Shown here one piece after another: positions 35,731 to 48,939 of a DNA stretch of 64,000 bases. The notes under the pieces are model-generated. The model saw only the letters and a list, made by a program, of their open reading frames with translations, made no database searches and had not been told where the DNA came from. Origin of the DNA: Manduca sexta (Eukaryota > Arthropoda > Insecta > Lepidoptera > Sphingidae). The first letter of the stretch is position 1. Each line of letters opens with the position of its first letter. Position numbers and translations under genes: made by a program. The stretch lies in the NCBI RefSeq assembly GCF_014839805.1, contig NC_051141.1, positions 11,850,777 through 11,914,776 on the forward strand, written 5' to 3'.

Positions 35731-38700
35731 AAAAAAATGTTATTACATATAGAATAAAGTAAAAAATCAATCACAAGAAAATATCCTAATATAGAGCATG
35801 GCGCGGCGCAGAGTCAGTCCAAGCCACAACCAAGCGCGCAAACCCGTCGACGCTCGCGCTATATGTTTGACAATAATATTATGTACAGTACAAAACAACT
35901 GTGCGTGTTAGCGACTAGTGCGTGGTCAATACCCGACGCCGCGTCATGCCGCTTTCTGTGTGACCAAGTCAATCAATACCATGATACGCGCTTTGAATTA
36001 TGTTGCTCAACATGTTGGGTATCAATTGTTACTTAATGAACAAGCTTTTGACCTTTCAGTTTTGCAGGCAAAGGACATGTTTACCAAACAACCAATTGTC
36101 AGCTTGGCAGCGTTGATTATAGAGGTACACAACGCGAACAGATAATAATGTCCTAAAATGTTTTGCTAATTGCTAAATAAGTATTCACATTACTGTAATT
36201 GATTTCTGTGGATGTTCTTAAAAGTCGTAGAGGCGGGTTGTAGACTGTTTTGTCTACATGCTACAACACAACTTGAATGGTCCCTTTTGACCGAGTTGGT
36301 TGCTTGTTTGTTGCTTTGCCAATTTTTATTGTGTATTAATTGTAAGGTGACCATTACACGTTCAAGCTGGCATTAGTTCAATCCGTAATCTTGCTACAAT
36401 AGACTTCAGATTGATCTATAGTGTTTGCATTGACGGATTGATTAATAGAATTGTAAAATATTTGGAAAACTTTTATCCTAATTCCAAGGTTACAGACTAC
36501 CTAAAGATTCTAAGAACGAAACTGAAACAAATTAGCTTTGAATTAAAAATCCGTAACTCAAATGTAAATAAACTAAAGGCACACTAAAGAATACAATACT
36601 AAATGTACTGAACTAAAGGGTTTAATTATACTATTAATGTCCCCTCTGCGAATTACTAGGAACTGATTCATAGATTCACCCTCCAGGGGTTTAAATTGAT
36701 AGCCTTCGTTTACGTTACATATTTATGTGTCTGACCGAGGAATATGTAATAACCCGTTGATATTTTTAAAATTACGTTTTGTAACTATGCGTACCTTTGT
36801 AGAGTCCTGTGCATTGTGCCTTTGCTCAGTGGCTTGAAATATCTAGTTTCTCAAATTAATGCGAACTGTGGACTAAAACTATTTGGAGATTGAATAAAAA
36901 CGTGGCGATTCACATATTTTAACAAAAGGCGATACTGCAATTTAATTCCAGTCCGTTACATGAATTTCCCTTTGAGTTATCTGGCGTATTCTATAGTATA
37001 TTATAAATCCTTATGAATCCGTGTTAAAGAATGTACTTTATGCACTCGCGTTGTTAACTCCCGACGGAATAAGAGGAGTGTTATAAGTTTGAGGTATGTA
37101 CCGATATGTCTGTCTGTGGCATCGTAGCTTCCAAACGAATAGGCCGACTGTGATACTTTATTTTAAATTACAAATTGATGTGATTAAGATGATTCATTAC
37201 TATGATTGCGGAAGTTCTAGTCAGGCGTTTCAAGATCATCAAGTCACCCTGTTTTCACAGGTCCGCTTGTTTACAAATTAGTTACACAATTACTTTGGTG
37301 GTATGTCTAAGATATGGCAAACATGAGCTGATGCTGCAGCATCATTCATTACGCGGGACATTCAACACCTCGGCGACTTACAGCAGATATATCGGGATTG
37401 GGCTCTTAAAACTAGTAACAAGATATCAGTAATGGGTGATGATAGAGGCCAACGGTGGAAAAAAAGTAGTCGATTGAAGAGATTTTAATAAAAAAATTAA
37501 TCGCTGGGGGGATAAAAATACTTCTTTAGCGGTCTCACGACGCGATAACGTTTGGGCCAAAGTATTACTAGGTACTGGTAATATACTTAAAGGACAAACC
37601 CACGCATTTTATTTATTACTTTTTAGGTTTTTTTTTGTATCGCAAATTAGTTAGGTATTAACATGATTTTATACAAATTGTAAGGTAAAACTAGACTGTT
37701 TACGAACATTTATAATATCAAGCATACACTTGACGGTATAATACTAGTTTATTCAATTTCTATGGCATTGTGCATTCTGATCGTAATAATACCTTTGTAA
37801 TCTTGCTCGTAAAATCTAAAAACTAGTGAAGAAAATGTCGGCATTCCTTTTCTATTCCACTGCGTCTTATTTTATTTTTAAAAGGGCATTTGAATACACA
37901 ACTCTGATAGAAATGTGGCGGCGTAAAGGTAAACACCTCTGTAGAGGAACAGATGGTTGCGTTCGTCTATGGAAGGAAAAGGATTTCCAGTCAGGCAGAT
38001 GTTGCACCTGACCGGCTGCGGCCCCTCCCACGGTTCCTATTCGGAGATGGTATATATGCAACGCATCGCTCAAATTATCAAATTATGCAAGCGTAATCTA
38101 GGATCGTCTGTCGCCATCTTGCGTGATTGCTATGCGATAAATCACTATAGTTATATCAATACCACATAGGTCTTCTCGAAGTTCCGCTGATTTTGATGAG
38201 ATGGCGGGTTGTATAGTTATTGTACCGCTACAGAAAGTTTGCTACGCAGTGATGAAGAAAACAGAACTGAGCAAAAACCATTTTTTAATGTAATCTAGCC
38301 TTAAAAAAATACTATTTAACATATTAGGGCTTTTTAATAACCAGTAGGAAATAAAATTGTTATGCTTGCATCTTGCAAATTCATAAATAATCGCAAAATC
38401 AATTAACGTGATGGTCTAATGAAACGACGTAGTATCCTAATTAAGTAAATAGAAAACTATATCTTCTGATACTTTGTTCTTTTAACTATTCTGGTGGAAA
38501 TTGTGGAAGTAAATATAACAAAAGTGATGAAAATAATACATTATTTCATTAAAATCAATGAGTTAGTATATAAGCCCTCCCCCTATTACATCATGGGACG
38601 GAATACCTACCCTCGGCGAAAAGTGTGTGCAATAGTTGCGCCTCTGTCCAATTCATCTGGGGTAAAAGTTCCAGTGTGTGCGTGCGTCGGTGAATAAGTC

Positions 38701-40669
38701 TATAAACGTTTATAAAATGAGTCAGTTGGAAAACTTTGACAAATTAAAGATGGCTTCTTTAACACAAGAGGTGTTGGAGGGGGGAGTCTGGCTAGGTCGA
38801 AATTAGAATTTTAGCTAATATTTTTCTATAATTCGCTTCTTCCTTGCTGAAGACAATTGACTTAGATACTACCTATTATTACATCAATTTTAATCACCAT
38901 ACAAGATTAATAATAACACATGACGTATATAATAGTGGTATTTTAAAAATAATTTGAGCATTGGTAATTTCTCCTGAAGTATCAGTAACCAAGACAACCT
39001 CTGATCCCTGGACATAATATTGTCCACGGGGTTTACAAAGACGGCTTTCGATATTTAGGAGAAGCACTGCGTTCTTTACTCACAAAGGATTACCTAAATA
39101 ACACAACAAAGCCTCTTATGTTATGCTATTTTTGTTATTTAAGTAAATGTTTCTTGCTACAAACTATGATATTACTAATCCGCCGGACTTTGTACAAAAG
39201 ACCACCGACTACATTTTAGTTCAATAGAATTTGTGAAAAATAAAATTAAATCTCACTGTTTCACAAGTTATATTATGTATATGCCGTATATGGATAGTAT
39301 CTTCAAAATATTTATAGTTGTTTAAATCATTTTATTATAAAATGCCCATTCATCATAAAATTCATATAATACAAAATAAATATGTATATTTCCAGTACAA
39401 TTTAAAAATATATTAGATTTTAGAATCTGCTGAAATATACAAAGAAAATTTAAAACGTAAATTTTGGAGCTACGATTTTGTCAATTACATTACTGGCACG
39501 CTCAGAAGATGAACTGATTCCATCACAAGTCACCATGGATTTAGATGTAATTAAGTCATTAGGAGACATTAGAACCATATTCGATATGGCGTAGCGACAT
39601 TTCCTGTAACTTTATGACTTTATGTGCAATAGAAGCAACAACCCCATAGGCCTTATCTAAACAGCTTCAATATAATCAAAAAGTAGACTTTAAATTTAAA
39701 AAAAATTAAGTCAATATTCAATTAGCAAAACGTTCACGCATTCGGTATAACCGCGTCGGACGGCGCAAATTATATTAGTCCGACACTACATGGGTGCTTC
39801 CAGCGTTCTCGATTCTAGAAAGGGAGAGGGAAATTTAGCGGGGAATGGGTAACGTAATTGCGATTGGAAAAGTGTTATATCATGAAGGTATTCTGTGAGA
39901 CACACACTAGATAAATCTGTTTACAACTTGATTATACAAGATACAACCATAGGTTTTATTGTATACATTTGTGTTGCACGGTCCAAGCAGGCACAGTAAG
40001 AGCTTTTGGGATTTGTATTTAAATATAAACAAAACCGATAGTTCAACACGGGCATCTTCAGTCTTCACAATATCTACGTGTTTAGATGTGCTTTCACCAA
40101 GTAACACTTGATATTATTATTATTATTCGTGTTACCATAAATACAAGTTGATATTGTATGCTACATGTATTTAAGTGACCACAAGATGACATCAAATTGA
40201 AACGAATGTTTGTATTAACTTTCCGGCGAGATGCAAACACATTAGTTAGCTTTTTCGGAAAAGTTTACGCTCTCTGTGCCATCTTACACAACGAACTTAC
40301 CTTATAAGCGTTTGTTACATTACCAACAAATCGTATGAAAAATACCAGTCAAATATATTGGATATTGTACACCATGTGTGACCTTCGCGACTTAGTATGT
40401 AAAATAAATTCATAAGTTTTTGGTTTAGAATATCTCCTGTAGACGTGACGACATCCGTGTATTGTATAAAATGAATAGAATACGCTATGTAATGTTTTCT
40501 ATTTTGCATGACAACTATTAATTTTATAAAGGATAAAGTTTGATCAACGCGTTTGAACTCTATTTGTGTAATAATCAACAACCATTTCAATAAAAATAGT
40601 AAATATTGTCACTCTGAGTTATCTGCAATAAATCAAGAATTTTGCATAAAAACTAACAAATTTATATAG
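35731..40669. other. Intergenic, nothing firm
   Basis: No gene recognised. Frames near 35918, 37096-37432 and 37826-38169 are short, often on both strands, and lack splice context. Patches of moderate GC near 37960-38070 and 39750-39860 may be transposon fragments. Confidence 0.4.
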
Positions 40670-40973
40670 TATACTAGCAACCCGCCCCGGCTTCGCACGG
40701 GTGCAATGCTGATACTAAATACACTACAGAAAATCTGTGAACGTTGTATATAAAAACATAGCGGCCCGCTCTGGCTTCGCACGGGTATAACATAACAAAA
40801 TAACAGTATTTCTCCGCTATTTAATGGATGTTATCTATATCTTCTATATCTATATCTATACTTATAATAAATCTGTAGAGAGGTCCATTCTGTACATGAA
40901 ATATATTTCCAAAATAACTATCAGGGGGTGATTAGGGATCGATACTGATGCCAAAAATGCAATTAGTAAAATT

Positions 40974-40976
<3 letters not shown>

Positions 40977-41012
<36 letters not shown>
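40977..41012 (+). repeat. (TCTG)n microsatellite
   Basis: About nine uninterrupted tetranucleotide units near the 5' end of the Helitron-like element, at the place where the related copies have a GTTT run. Confidence 0.9.
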
Positions 41013-41014
<2 letters not shown>

Positions 41015-41544
41015 ATAACCGTTATAGAAACAAAAACTACTCGACGGATTTTAACGAAACTTGGTACAATTATTTGTCATACTCCTGTGCTGGTTATAGT
41101 ATACTTTTCATCACGCTACAATTAACAGGAGCAGAGCAGTGAAGGGAAATGTTGGGAAAACGGGAGAAGTTACTCCATTTTTTAAGCTTCCGTCGCGTGT
41201 GCAACCTTAATGGTTAAAGCTACACAGAAATCATGTATGACGGAAATGTTCTCCTTAAAATGATGTAAAAAATATCCCACGACAGCATATGTCTATCTTT
41301 TATGGTTGACTCACAATAACACGTGTAACTCCCGATAGCTTAGCATTTCGAAGCTTTCTCATTATATTTGTCTATTCTTACGTTTATAACACTCTCAGTC
41401 ATCCCTAATTAAAAAGTTAACATTATTAAATATTCCATAAAAAGAATCATAGAAATCGGTATAGAAACACCAAAGTTATACATGAAATACGCTAATAATA
41501 AGCCATCATGTGTGAATACTGAATCATGCTATAAGGATTATTTT

Positions 41545-41548
<4 letters not shown>

Positions 41549-41580
<32 letters not shown>
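41549..41580. repeat. (TA)n microsatellite
   Basis: About sixteen TA dinucleotides in a row. Confidence 0.9.
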
Positions 41581-41584
<4 letters not shown>

Positions 41585-41889
41585 CGCGAACGCACAGGCA
41601 GGCGGCTTGCTTGGCACCTAGAGGCTAGCGAATCACCCAGCGAGTAGCTTCGTAAAACGAACATTCTCGAACGTTCGCGACCGGCTCCATTTTTGAAGTC
41701 CGAAATCCACGCGGGCGAAGCTGCGAGCGGAAGCTAGTTATACATATAAACCTTTCTCTTGAATCACTCTATCTATTAAAAAAAACCGCATCAAAATCCG
41801 TTGCGTAGTTTTAAAGATTTAAGCATACAAAGGGACATAGGGACAGAGAAAGCGACTTTGTTTTATATTTTATATGGAGGGAACGCTTT

Positions 41890-42130
41890 CGCAGTTAAAA
41901 ACGTAATATTAATAATCATGGATATTTCGGCCTTTAAAATTTAATATGACGAAATTTTAAAGGCAGAAATATCCATGATTATTAATTATTTTTACGTTTT
42001 TCTTTCAACTGCGAGAACTAATCACTAACTAAACGTGAATTTAAATTCTTTACTTGCCAATACTTGTTTAGTTACCCAGATTAAAGCCGAAACAAAATGT
42101 ATGAAAATGGACCTTGAGCTACCACCTTAA
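41890..42130. mobile_element. Palindromic MITE, half copy
   Basis: 41890-42013 is a palindrome: CGCAGTTAAAAACGTAATAT at the left answers ...TTTACGTTTTTCTTTCAACTGCG at the right. It meets around AAAATTTAATATGACGAAATTTT. The sequence then continues to 42130 with one outer arm shared with the element at 45158-45455. Confidence 0.75.
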
Positions 42131-42410
42131 TGACAAAAGTTGGGGTTGTTTCTGCGTTTTCTTGTTTGAGTCTTCCAGTTCAGTCATGATATGTAATTTT
42201 TTTCTAACAGGCTTGCGGGAATCCTCAAGAAAAAAGTGATTTTACAGCCGTATATTTTGCAATAAAGAACAAATCTGACTAATATATTATATAGGTCATA
42301 TCTATAAAATTACTTTTTTAAGTCTACATTGTCGGCGAGAAGGCGTGTAGTTTTTAAAAATGTAAAGATACAATATTATTTAGTGCTTTACTGAAATTCC
42401 TATAGAGAAC

Positions 42411-42582
42411 TTCTCAGGTGTACAGGTTTCCTCACAATGTTTTCCTTCATCGTTAAAGCAAGCGATAATTCACTAAGAATACACACATAACACTTAGAAA
42501 AGTCAGAGGTGTGTGCCCTTGTGTTTTGAATCTGCGGACATTCGTCTCGGCAGTCCGTTCCAATCCCAATTAGACTGTCCTA
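42411..42582 (-). mobile_element. tRNA-derived SINE fragment
   Basis: Minus-strand piece of the 28935 SINE family: it holds the complements of GGAAAACATTGTGAGGAAAC, CACACCTCTGACTTTTCTAA and the head around GGACTGCCGAGACGAATGTC. The 3' part is missing. Confidence 0.75.
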
Positions 42583-44058
42583 TTAAAGGCTTGAGTACTT
42601 TTAATGTTAGAAATGACAACTCCAATTCGCTTTAAAACGTAGGAAAATTTGTATTCCTATTTTCCATTCGATTGATCTACAAAAATTAAAAGAAATGTAT
42701 TCAGGAATTGAAAAATGCACAACAAAATGTTTATTGAGTATAGAACTTACCGTCGCGTCGGAACATAAAGTAAAATGTTTATAAATAATTCCTGCATACG
42801 TTTCTAAACGATTTTTGAAGATTCCTAAACCTTGGTATTAGGTTTTGTAATGTTTAAACGCGAATTGGAGTCTCAACTTTTACAAAATGTGTAGTGCTTT
42901 TTTTTTCAATTTCTGACCTTAACAGAATTCAAAGCTTCCTCCAATAGAGTTTTTGATCCTCATAAGCAACAGGGTCGATTGGTGTCGAGAAAAGTTTTTG
43001 TATAAATTGACCAGCGTCTTGATATCTATATAATTCTCAAAATTTGTGAATGTAAATCTCAATACCTTCCTAGATGATCGTCTCCTAAGAATGTTTTCTT
43101 GTAGCTACAACGGTTAAAGTAGCGGCTCTTCGTCACCCAGCTCAAAATCCGCTCTGTATAATGATATTATCCAATCGCTTATCTTAAGTTTGTGGTATAT
43201 ACATGTAATTAAAATTTATGATTTTTATATGTTGTCATTTAAGAATATAAATGATGGGACAGAGATCATAATGGATAATGGGTTTGTGTCATCTTTGCCC
43301 ACTATGAGGGCTTTCCGTGGGTAATGGAGTCACAAAACAGAATATCCACTGAATGTAGAATCTAATTACAATCATCACGCTTCTAATTATACAAAATAGT
43401 ATAAGAGCAGTGGGTTTAGGACTCCATTCCATGTGCTTCCACCATACCATTATTACACTCAATTTCAATGTGCATTTCACAACACAAGTAATTACTTCAT
43501 TGTCGTTCCAATACTCTCGCCATATTATTTTACAAAGGCATTCCATATGTATACAAACTGCTATTAAATGCTAGCACTACAATGTACAGAGGTTGCAACC
43601 CAACACATGAATACTCCTTGCATATCATAATTTTAGAGCTATTAATATTATAAGATGTTAATGTAAAGGACATGTCCAAAAACGCCTTTATTATTACATA
43701 AAAATTAAATAGAACTCTTAAAAACGAGCCTATCAAAATAAATCATTTAATTTTGAAGACATTTTAAGATTTTGTTTACTTAAATATTACATTTAAAAAT
43801 ATAGACTCATGCGAAAAATAGATGTTGCTACATTGGAACGAACCCCAAAAAAAGGAATGTTGTCAAAAATCTAGTTAATTTGTCTTTGAGAAGCTGAGTT
43901 GGGAATAACCGCCCAAACAACGCAAATTGGTTTGGATTTGGAGAATGACGCAACGTCACAATTTTTAAAGATTTTTTAAAATTTTAATTCTATATCCGCG
44001 GATGACAATAACTGACAGCTACATATTGTGTCAGAAAAATAAATTAAAATTTTAGGTA
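42583..44058. other. Intergenic, nothing recognised
   Basis: AT-rich sequence without exon patterns or paired repeats. Frames at 43289-43736 on the minus strand have no coding features. Confidence 0.5.
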
Positions 44059-44060
44059 TA

Positions 44061-46638
44061 GTACAATATCCCTAGTACACTTGTCATCGTTTATTATTAT
44101 CAAGCTGATTGTTCGTGAGTAGCTTCCTTTTCACTAGACGCCCAAGTTTTTCCTTACAGTAACGTTGGTAAATGGTAGCTTAATAGGGGTAGCAAGGATA
44201 AAATATGTTGATTTGACGAATTGTAAAAATTTATTACTAACCGAATTTTTTTTTGTTAACTATCGAGATAATTATCTAAATAACGTGAAAAAATATTTGT
44301 CCTACAAAATATAAGGTTTGGGTAGGGAGTCCCCTCTCTCCAACATGTATCATAAACAAGGTCATGAAAAATAATTACTAACCAGCTGTTTTTTTTATTG
44401 GTTAGCTAACATTTGCATAGCTTACCACTCACATCGTCCTACAAATTGCGTGGTATGTCATCTTGGTCCTACGCTTAAAAGTTATCAAAATCGCAGGACT
44501 TTTTTTTTATTAGTAACTGTAGGACAAAGGTATCACATGATAGATTAATATATTTGTCGTCCAAATAAAACAATGTCCTACAAAAAAAGGTATGTTTTAT
44601 TAGTCCTACAAGATTAGTAATTTTTGGGTATACAAAATGAAATGAAATGAAACGATTGAAAATTGAACTTACATTAAATTAATTCTTAGTAAAATATAGT
44701 TATATAAGAATATAAATTTAAATCATAAAGAAATTAAGTACATAAATTATTTTTCTATGCAATATAAAATATATTGAATGGCAATTATTGATAATTTAAT
44801 TTACAGGCATTCTCGAAAACAATCGAGCATTTCCGAACATAACCGAACTCTCCGACTGTTAATGGAGTAAATTGAAGACACGTGGAAAATATTACTATTT
44901 TAAAAAATATATTTATAAATATATAAATTTTTAATATATAATTATATTTATAATTATATTTGAAGAACATATGAAAAATATACTTTCTATAATTATTATT
45001 CAAAGAATACAACAAAACTTACAGATTAATATTACTCCTTTTTTCAGATAATTACGTAAAAATATGAACCTATAAAATTATTTTTTATTTATTTAAAAAA
45101 ATAATAATAATCAATGGACATACCTTTCCTTTACCTTAAGACCTACCTTACCTTTACCTTAAGGTTATAGCTTAAGGTCCATTTTCATACATTTTGTTTC
45201 ACCTTTAATCTGGGTAACTAAACAAGTATTGGCAAGTAAAGAATTTAAATTCACGTCTAGTTAGTGATTAGTTCTCGCAGTTGAAAGAAAAACGTAAAAA
45301 TAATTAATATGCATGGATATTTCGGCATTTAAAATTTCGTCATATTAAATTTTTAGACGTGAATTTAAATTCTTTACTTGTCAATACTTGTTTAGTTACC
45401 CAGATTAAAGGTGAAACAAAATGTATGAAAATGGACCTTAAGCTATAACCTTAAGACAAATATTTAGATTTTACTCTAAATTCCAACAAGATCCTAACAA
45501 GAGGATTAATAACCTATTATTTAATCACTCCAACTTTCAGGCAATACGCCATCACAATATTTGTGTTTATAATGCTTTCGAGCAGATAAAAAGTCTTAGA
45601 AGAAAGCCACATATCTCTATTATTTTTTTTTATTTCTTCTCTTTTTTCTCGAAAATCAGAGTTTTCCGATAATAAATTACACAAAAAACACTCCATTATT
45701 ATTTTGCAGCACAGATGACTATTCAAATTATTTTTCGGAAGACGAATAAAATACGAGGTTGACTAAAAACAACTTTACGTGGTTATGATCGACACTAGCA
45801 TGGGCAAGCATGGAATACCTAGTCTACAGTAAACAATGCTGTGCGCATGCGTTTGTGACCAAGGATAATAGTGTGCCTCAGCTCCAATAGCAAAATGTAC
45901 AAAATAATATTATTTTTAATTTCATGAATTTCAACTATGTAACTGGAGGACTGGAATAACGTACCACGCAATTTGTAGGACAAGGTGGGTAGTAAACTAT
46001 GCAAATGTTAGCTAACCAATAAAAAAGAAATCAGCTGGTTAGTAAATATTTTTCATGCCCTTGTTTATGATACATGTTGGAGAGGGGGGACTTCCTAACA
46101 AAGCCTTATATTTTGTAGGACAAATATTATTTCACGTCATTTAGACAATTATCTCGATAATTAACAAAGAAAAATTCCCTTAGTAATATTTTTTTTTAAT
46201 TCGTCAAATCAACATATTTCATCCCTATTATCTTAGTTATAAACCACAATCGAGAATTTTCGTACAAGAATTTGTTTGGCGCCTCATTGAAACGAAGCTA
46301 TTCTCGAACATTTAGCTTGATAGTAATTATTTTTCATGAACTTGTTTATGATACATGTTGGAGAGGGGACTGCCTAACAAAACCTTATATTTTGTAGAAC
46401 AAATATTTTTTCACGTTATTTAGATAATTATCTCGATAACTAACAAACAGAAATTCGGTTAGTAATAAATTTTTAAAATTCGTCAAATCAACATATTTTA
46501 TCCTTGCTACCCCTATTAAGCTACCATTTACCAACATTACTGTAAGGAAAAACTTGGGCGTCTAGTGAAAAGGAAGCTACTCACGAAAAATCAGCATGAT
46601 AGTAATAAACGATGACAAGTGTACTAGGGATCTTGTAC
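44061..46638. mobile_element. 2.6-kb foldback element with long inverted arms
   Basis: Ends GTACAATATCCCTAGTACAC and, inward from the right, GTACAAGATCCCTAGTACAC, flanked by TA on both sides (44059-44060, 46639-46640). The left arm (44061-44462) is matched by an inverted arm on the right that occurs twice in tandem (about 45961-46325 and 46326-46638). The middle holds AT-rich sequence, several GTCCTACAA motifs and a nested palindromic MITE. No transposase frame was found, so it is non-autonomous. Confidence 0.75.
45158..45455. mobile_element. Palindromic MITE with 100-bp arms
   Basis: Arms at 45158-45257 and 45356-45455 are inverted copies (CTTAAGGTTATAGCTTAAGG at the left end answers CCTTAAGCTATAACCTTAAG at the right). 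The 98-bp centre equals one half of the palindrome at 41890-42013, so the two copies are different deletion derivatives of one larger palindrome. Confidence 0.85.
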
Positions 46639-46640
46639 TA

Positions 46641-47689
46641 GTAGTTATGTACCCATTCCAACTTTTTTGACGCATCAATAAAGTTATTTTTATGACTTGT
46701 CACTCCACGAAGTTACTCTTATTTTTTTTATAAATCTAAATAAAGTAGGTTTAAAATTATTATTTCAATGTTTCAAAGTTCCACATTTGTGCCACTTTTT
46801 ATCCAATAAGTTTGAGGTTGGTTAGAATTTGTTCGAGATAAAGAACCAGCGCCCATACAAATAGTAAGATCTCCTTTCAAATGTTATTACTACGAGGGCG
46901 CAGTGGAGACTGTAAACAATGCGAGGTTCCGGGCGGTACATCTTGGTGAGGCCTTTTTTCTTTGTGCCCTTTACCAGTTTCGGCCTTAACCCCTTAGCCG
47001 AGCGCGGCCACATACCGGAGCAAAATACAGAAATAGGTCCTCGATTTCAACAATTTCGTAGGGAAGATGTTTATGATGCGTGAGTAAATAGAATGGTCAC
47101 CTAATTAAAAAGGCCTCAGTTGGACAACGAGCGAGGCTCATTGGGTTACCCGATGTAACCCCCCATTCTTGTCAATGCGTGGACGTTTTTACTAAGTGGT
47201 AGATATATTTTAATAAAATTTAAAATTTTCATACTTCATAATAATAATAATTTATTGTATTATTCTATTGAGTTCATTTGAAATAAATATTAAATTTGTA
47301 TTATATACGATTCTAGCACGAGTTCTGACTATGCGTGTGATACTTACTGTGATGTATTTTACTACCTGTTTGTTGTAACTACATACTTTCTCATTATAAT
47401 CTTAATGAATTTATTTATAGGTTCCTAAAGATTGGATTGATTTCGAACCACATTTTAATTTAACTATATTTCAAATCAACCATCGTAACATTATTATGTG
47501 TCACATATAATATATAGATGAAAATATTTGGCGCAATAAATAATATCATGAGAATGTAACCGGAATGGTCAATAGGATTGTGTATTGTGTAGGTACATGT
47601 GCTGCGTATAATATTTTTGTGGTGAGCTGTTATGTACCTTATATAAATGTGGTATTTCAGGTGCTTTCGGTTCCTATGAGCCAAGAGCT
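46641..47689. other. Intergenic with repeat-like patches
   Basis: 46840-47030 (GAGGTTCCGGGCGGTACATC, CCCCTTAGCCGAGCGCGGCC) and 47110-47190 look like transposon fragments by composition. No gene. Confidence 0.35.
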
Positions 47690-48015
47690 GCATCGAGACG
47701 GCAATAAATACGCGCGCCCGCTGTGAAGTGTTTCGTAGCGGTAATTTGCGTATTGGCCACAGCGAGGAGAAGGCGCCACGTGTGGGCCTGCGTACACCCG
47801 GGGGCGGGCGCTTTGCGCCGCCCCTCAACTGCATAATATGTAAGTGTATTGTACACAGCGCGCATTCGTCCGCCTGTCGTCGCGGTGATTGAGATCCGGT
47901 ATTCTATTTTACCTGCCACTGCGATTGCATTATTGACGTACCGGCAGATCCGGTGGGCGCGCGGCGCGAGTCGGTCGCGGACGTAGCGCTGGAAATATGC
48001 GTCCCGGGTTGTTAG
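47690..48015. promoter_or_regulatory. GC-rich, CpG-containing island, candidate promoter or first exon
   Basis: About 330 bases with much higher GC and CpG than the surroundings, including GGGGGCGGGCGC-like stretches and CGGTCGCGGACG. In an AT-rich genome such islands often mark promoters and 5' UTR exons. It lies about 2.5 kb upstream of the first coding exon seen for the plus-strand zinc-finger gene, so it could be that gene's start. The open frames across it on the minus strand look like by-products of base composition. No core promoter motif was pinned down. Confidence 0.3.
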
Positions 48016-48939
48016 TGTTTGTCTTTATACAGATTCTTATCTTACTTCTTCTGTTGACTCGGGTGTTAATATATATGTTTTACATTATTGTTTATTGTGC
48101 TGATGTAATAAGTAGTGTTGGGAAGAACGCAATATTGATTTTTTAAACTGATTGAGCGTTGAAGTGCATTTTTTTACTGTGGAACTTGTGGAAGGATTTC
48201 ATTTTAATGGTGAACTTTGATGAACCTTGTTAAAATGTGCTATTTGGATGTGGCCGTGCTGCTCCCGAGGCAAACGAGGTTGAGTCTTTTTTTGTTACTA
48301 AAGCACTTCGATGTTTCCAAGAAGCTTAAACCCGACTAGGCACAGAGCGAATGTATTGTACCTGTTGCGTTTGTTTTTATCTGTTCACTCGGTTAAGTTT
48401 GCGTGGCTAATTTTATTTTGTATATCATAGTATGGTGTGCATTTGCATGATTTATTTTTGTTATTTTTTATACAATTTTGATGTGTAAAGCGAATGCTTA
48501 TTTTATATTTTATTTAGAACTATTCTAACATGGTATAATGAACTAGCGAGATATAATCCTAAATTTTGGTGTAATACGAGAATTATGTTACTAACCTAAG
48601 CATTTTTGCGAAATGATTCGTGTTTCGAATTATACAGCGCAAATTTAAGCCTTGCGTGGGTACTAAATCAATATCGCTCTTAGTACGTGGAGTATCTTTG
48701 TACAGTGTATCTATGTTTTATAGACAACTCTCGGCGCAACCTTTCCCCGCTTTATAATACATTTTTCTCCCAGCTAGAAATTATGACGCAAGCGGTCACT
48801 AGGCACCAAGGCTGACAGGGAGCTAGAATACACAATACTTATGTTATTTACAACAACTAAGACGTGATTAAACTCTGTAACCTTTTTTCTTACTAATTTA
48901 TCACAGAGAAAGTCAGTGTGTGGTCAATTAGTGCGTCTC

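Larger units (their letters stand above)
40834..41737 (+). mobile_element. Helitron-like element with TCTG and TA microsatellites
   Basis: A 904-base insert beginning TCTATATCTTC and ending GCGAGCGGAAGCTAG, inserted between A and T. The 3' region has the GC-rich ACGCGGGCGAAGC patch seen in the other copies. It contains a (TCTG)n tract near 40977-41012 and a (TA)n tract near 41549-41580. It belongs to the same superfamily as 12671-13863 but is more diverged. Confidence 0.6.
40670..41880 (+). mobile_element. Dispersed lepidopteran-type repeat, split by a nested element
   Basis: Two blocks, 40670-40833 (CCCGCCCCGGCTTCGCACGG, repeated as CCCGCTCTGGCTTCGCACGG) and 41738-41880 (AACCTTTCTCTTGAATCACT ... 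AAAGGGACATAGGGACAGAG), that I recognise from memory as one repeat common in moth and butterfly DNA. The intervening part is a Helitron-like insertion. Class of the outer repeat is not certain. Confidence 0.5.

Noticed and set aside
37826..38169. Coding exon around GPSHGSYSE
   Set aside because: Frames on both strands overlap with similar quality, and no splice sites support one of them.
47460..47919. Arg/Pro-rich minus-strand proteins in the GC-rich island
   Set aside because: Two overlapping frames with composition-driven peptides. No motif and no exon signals.
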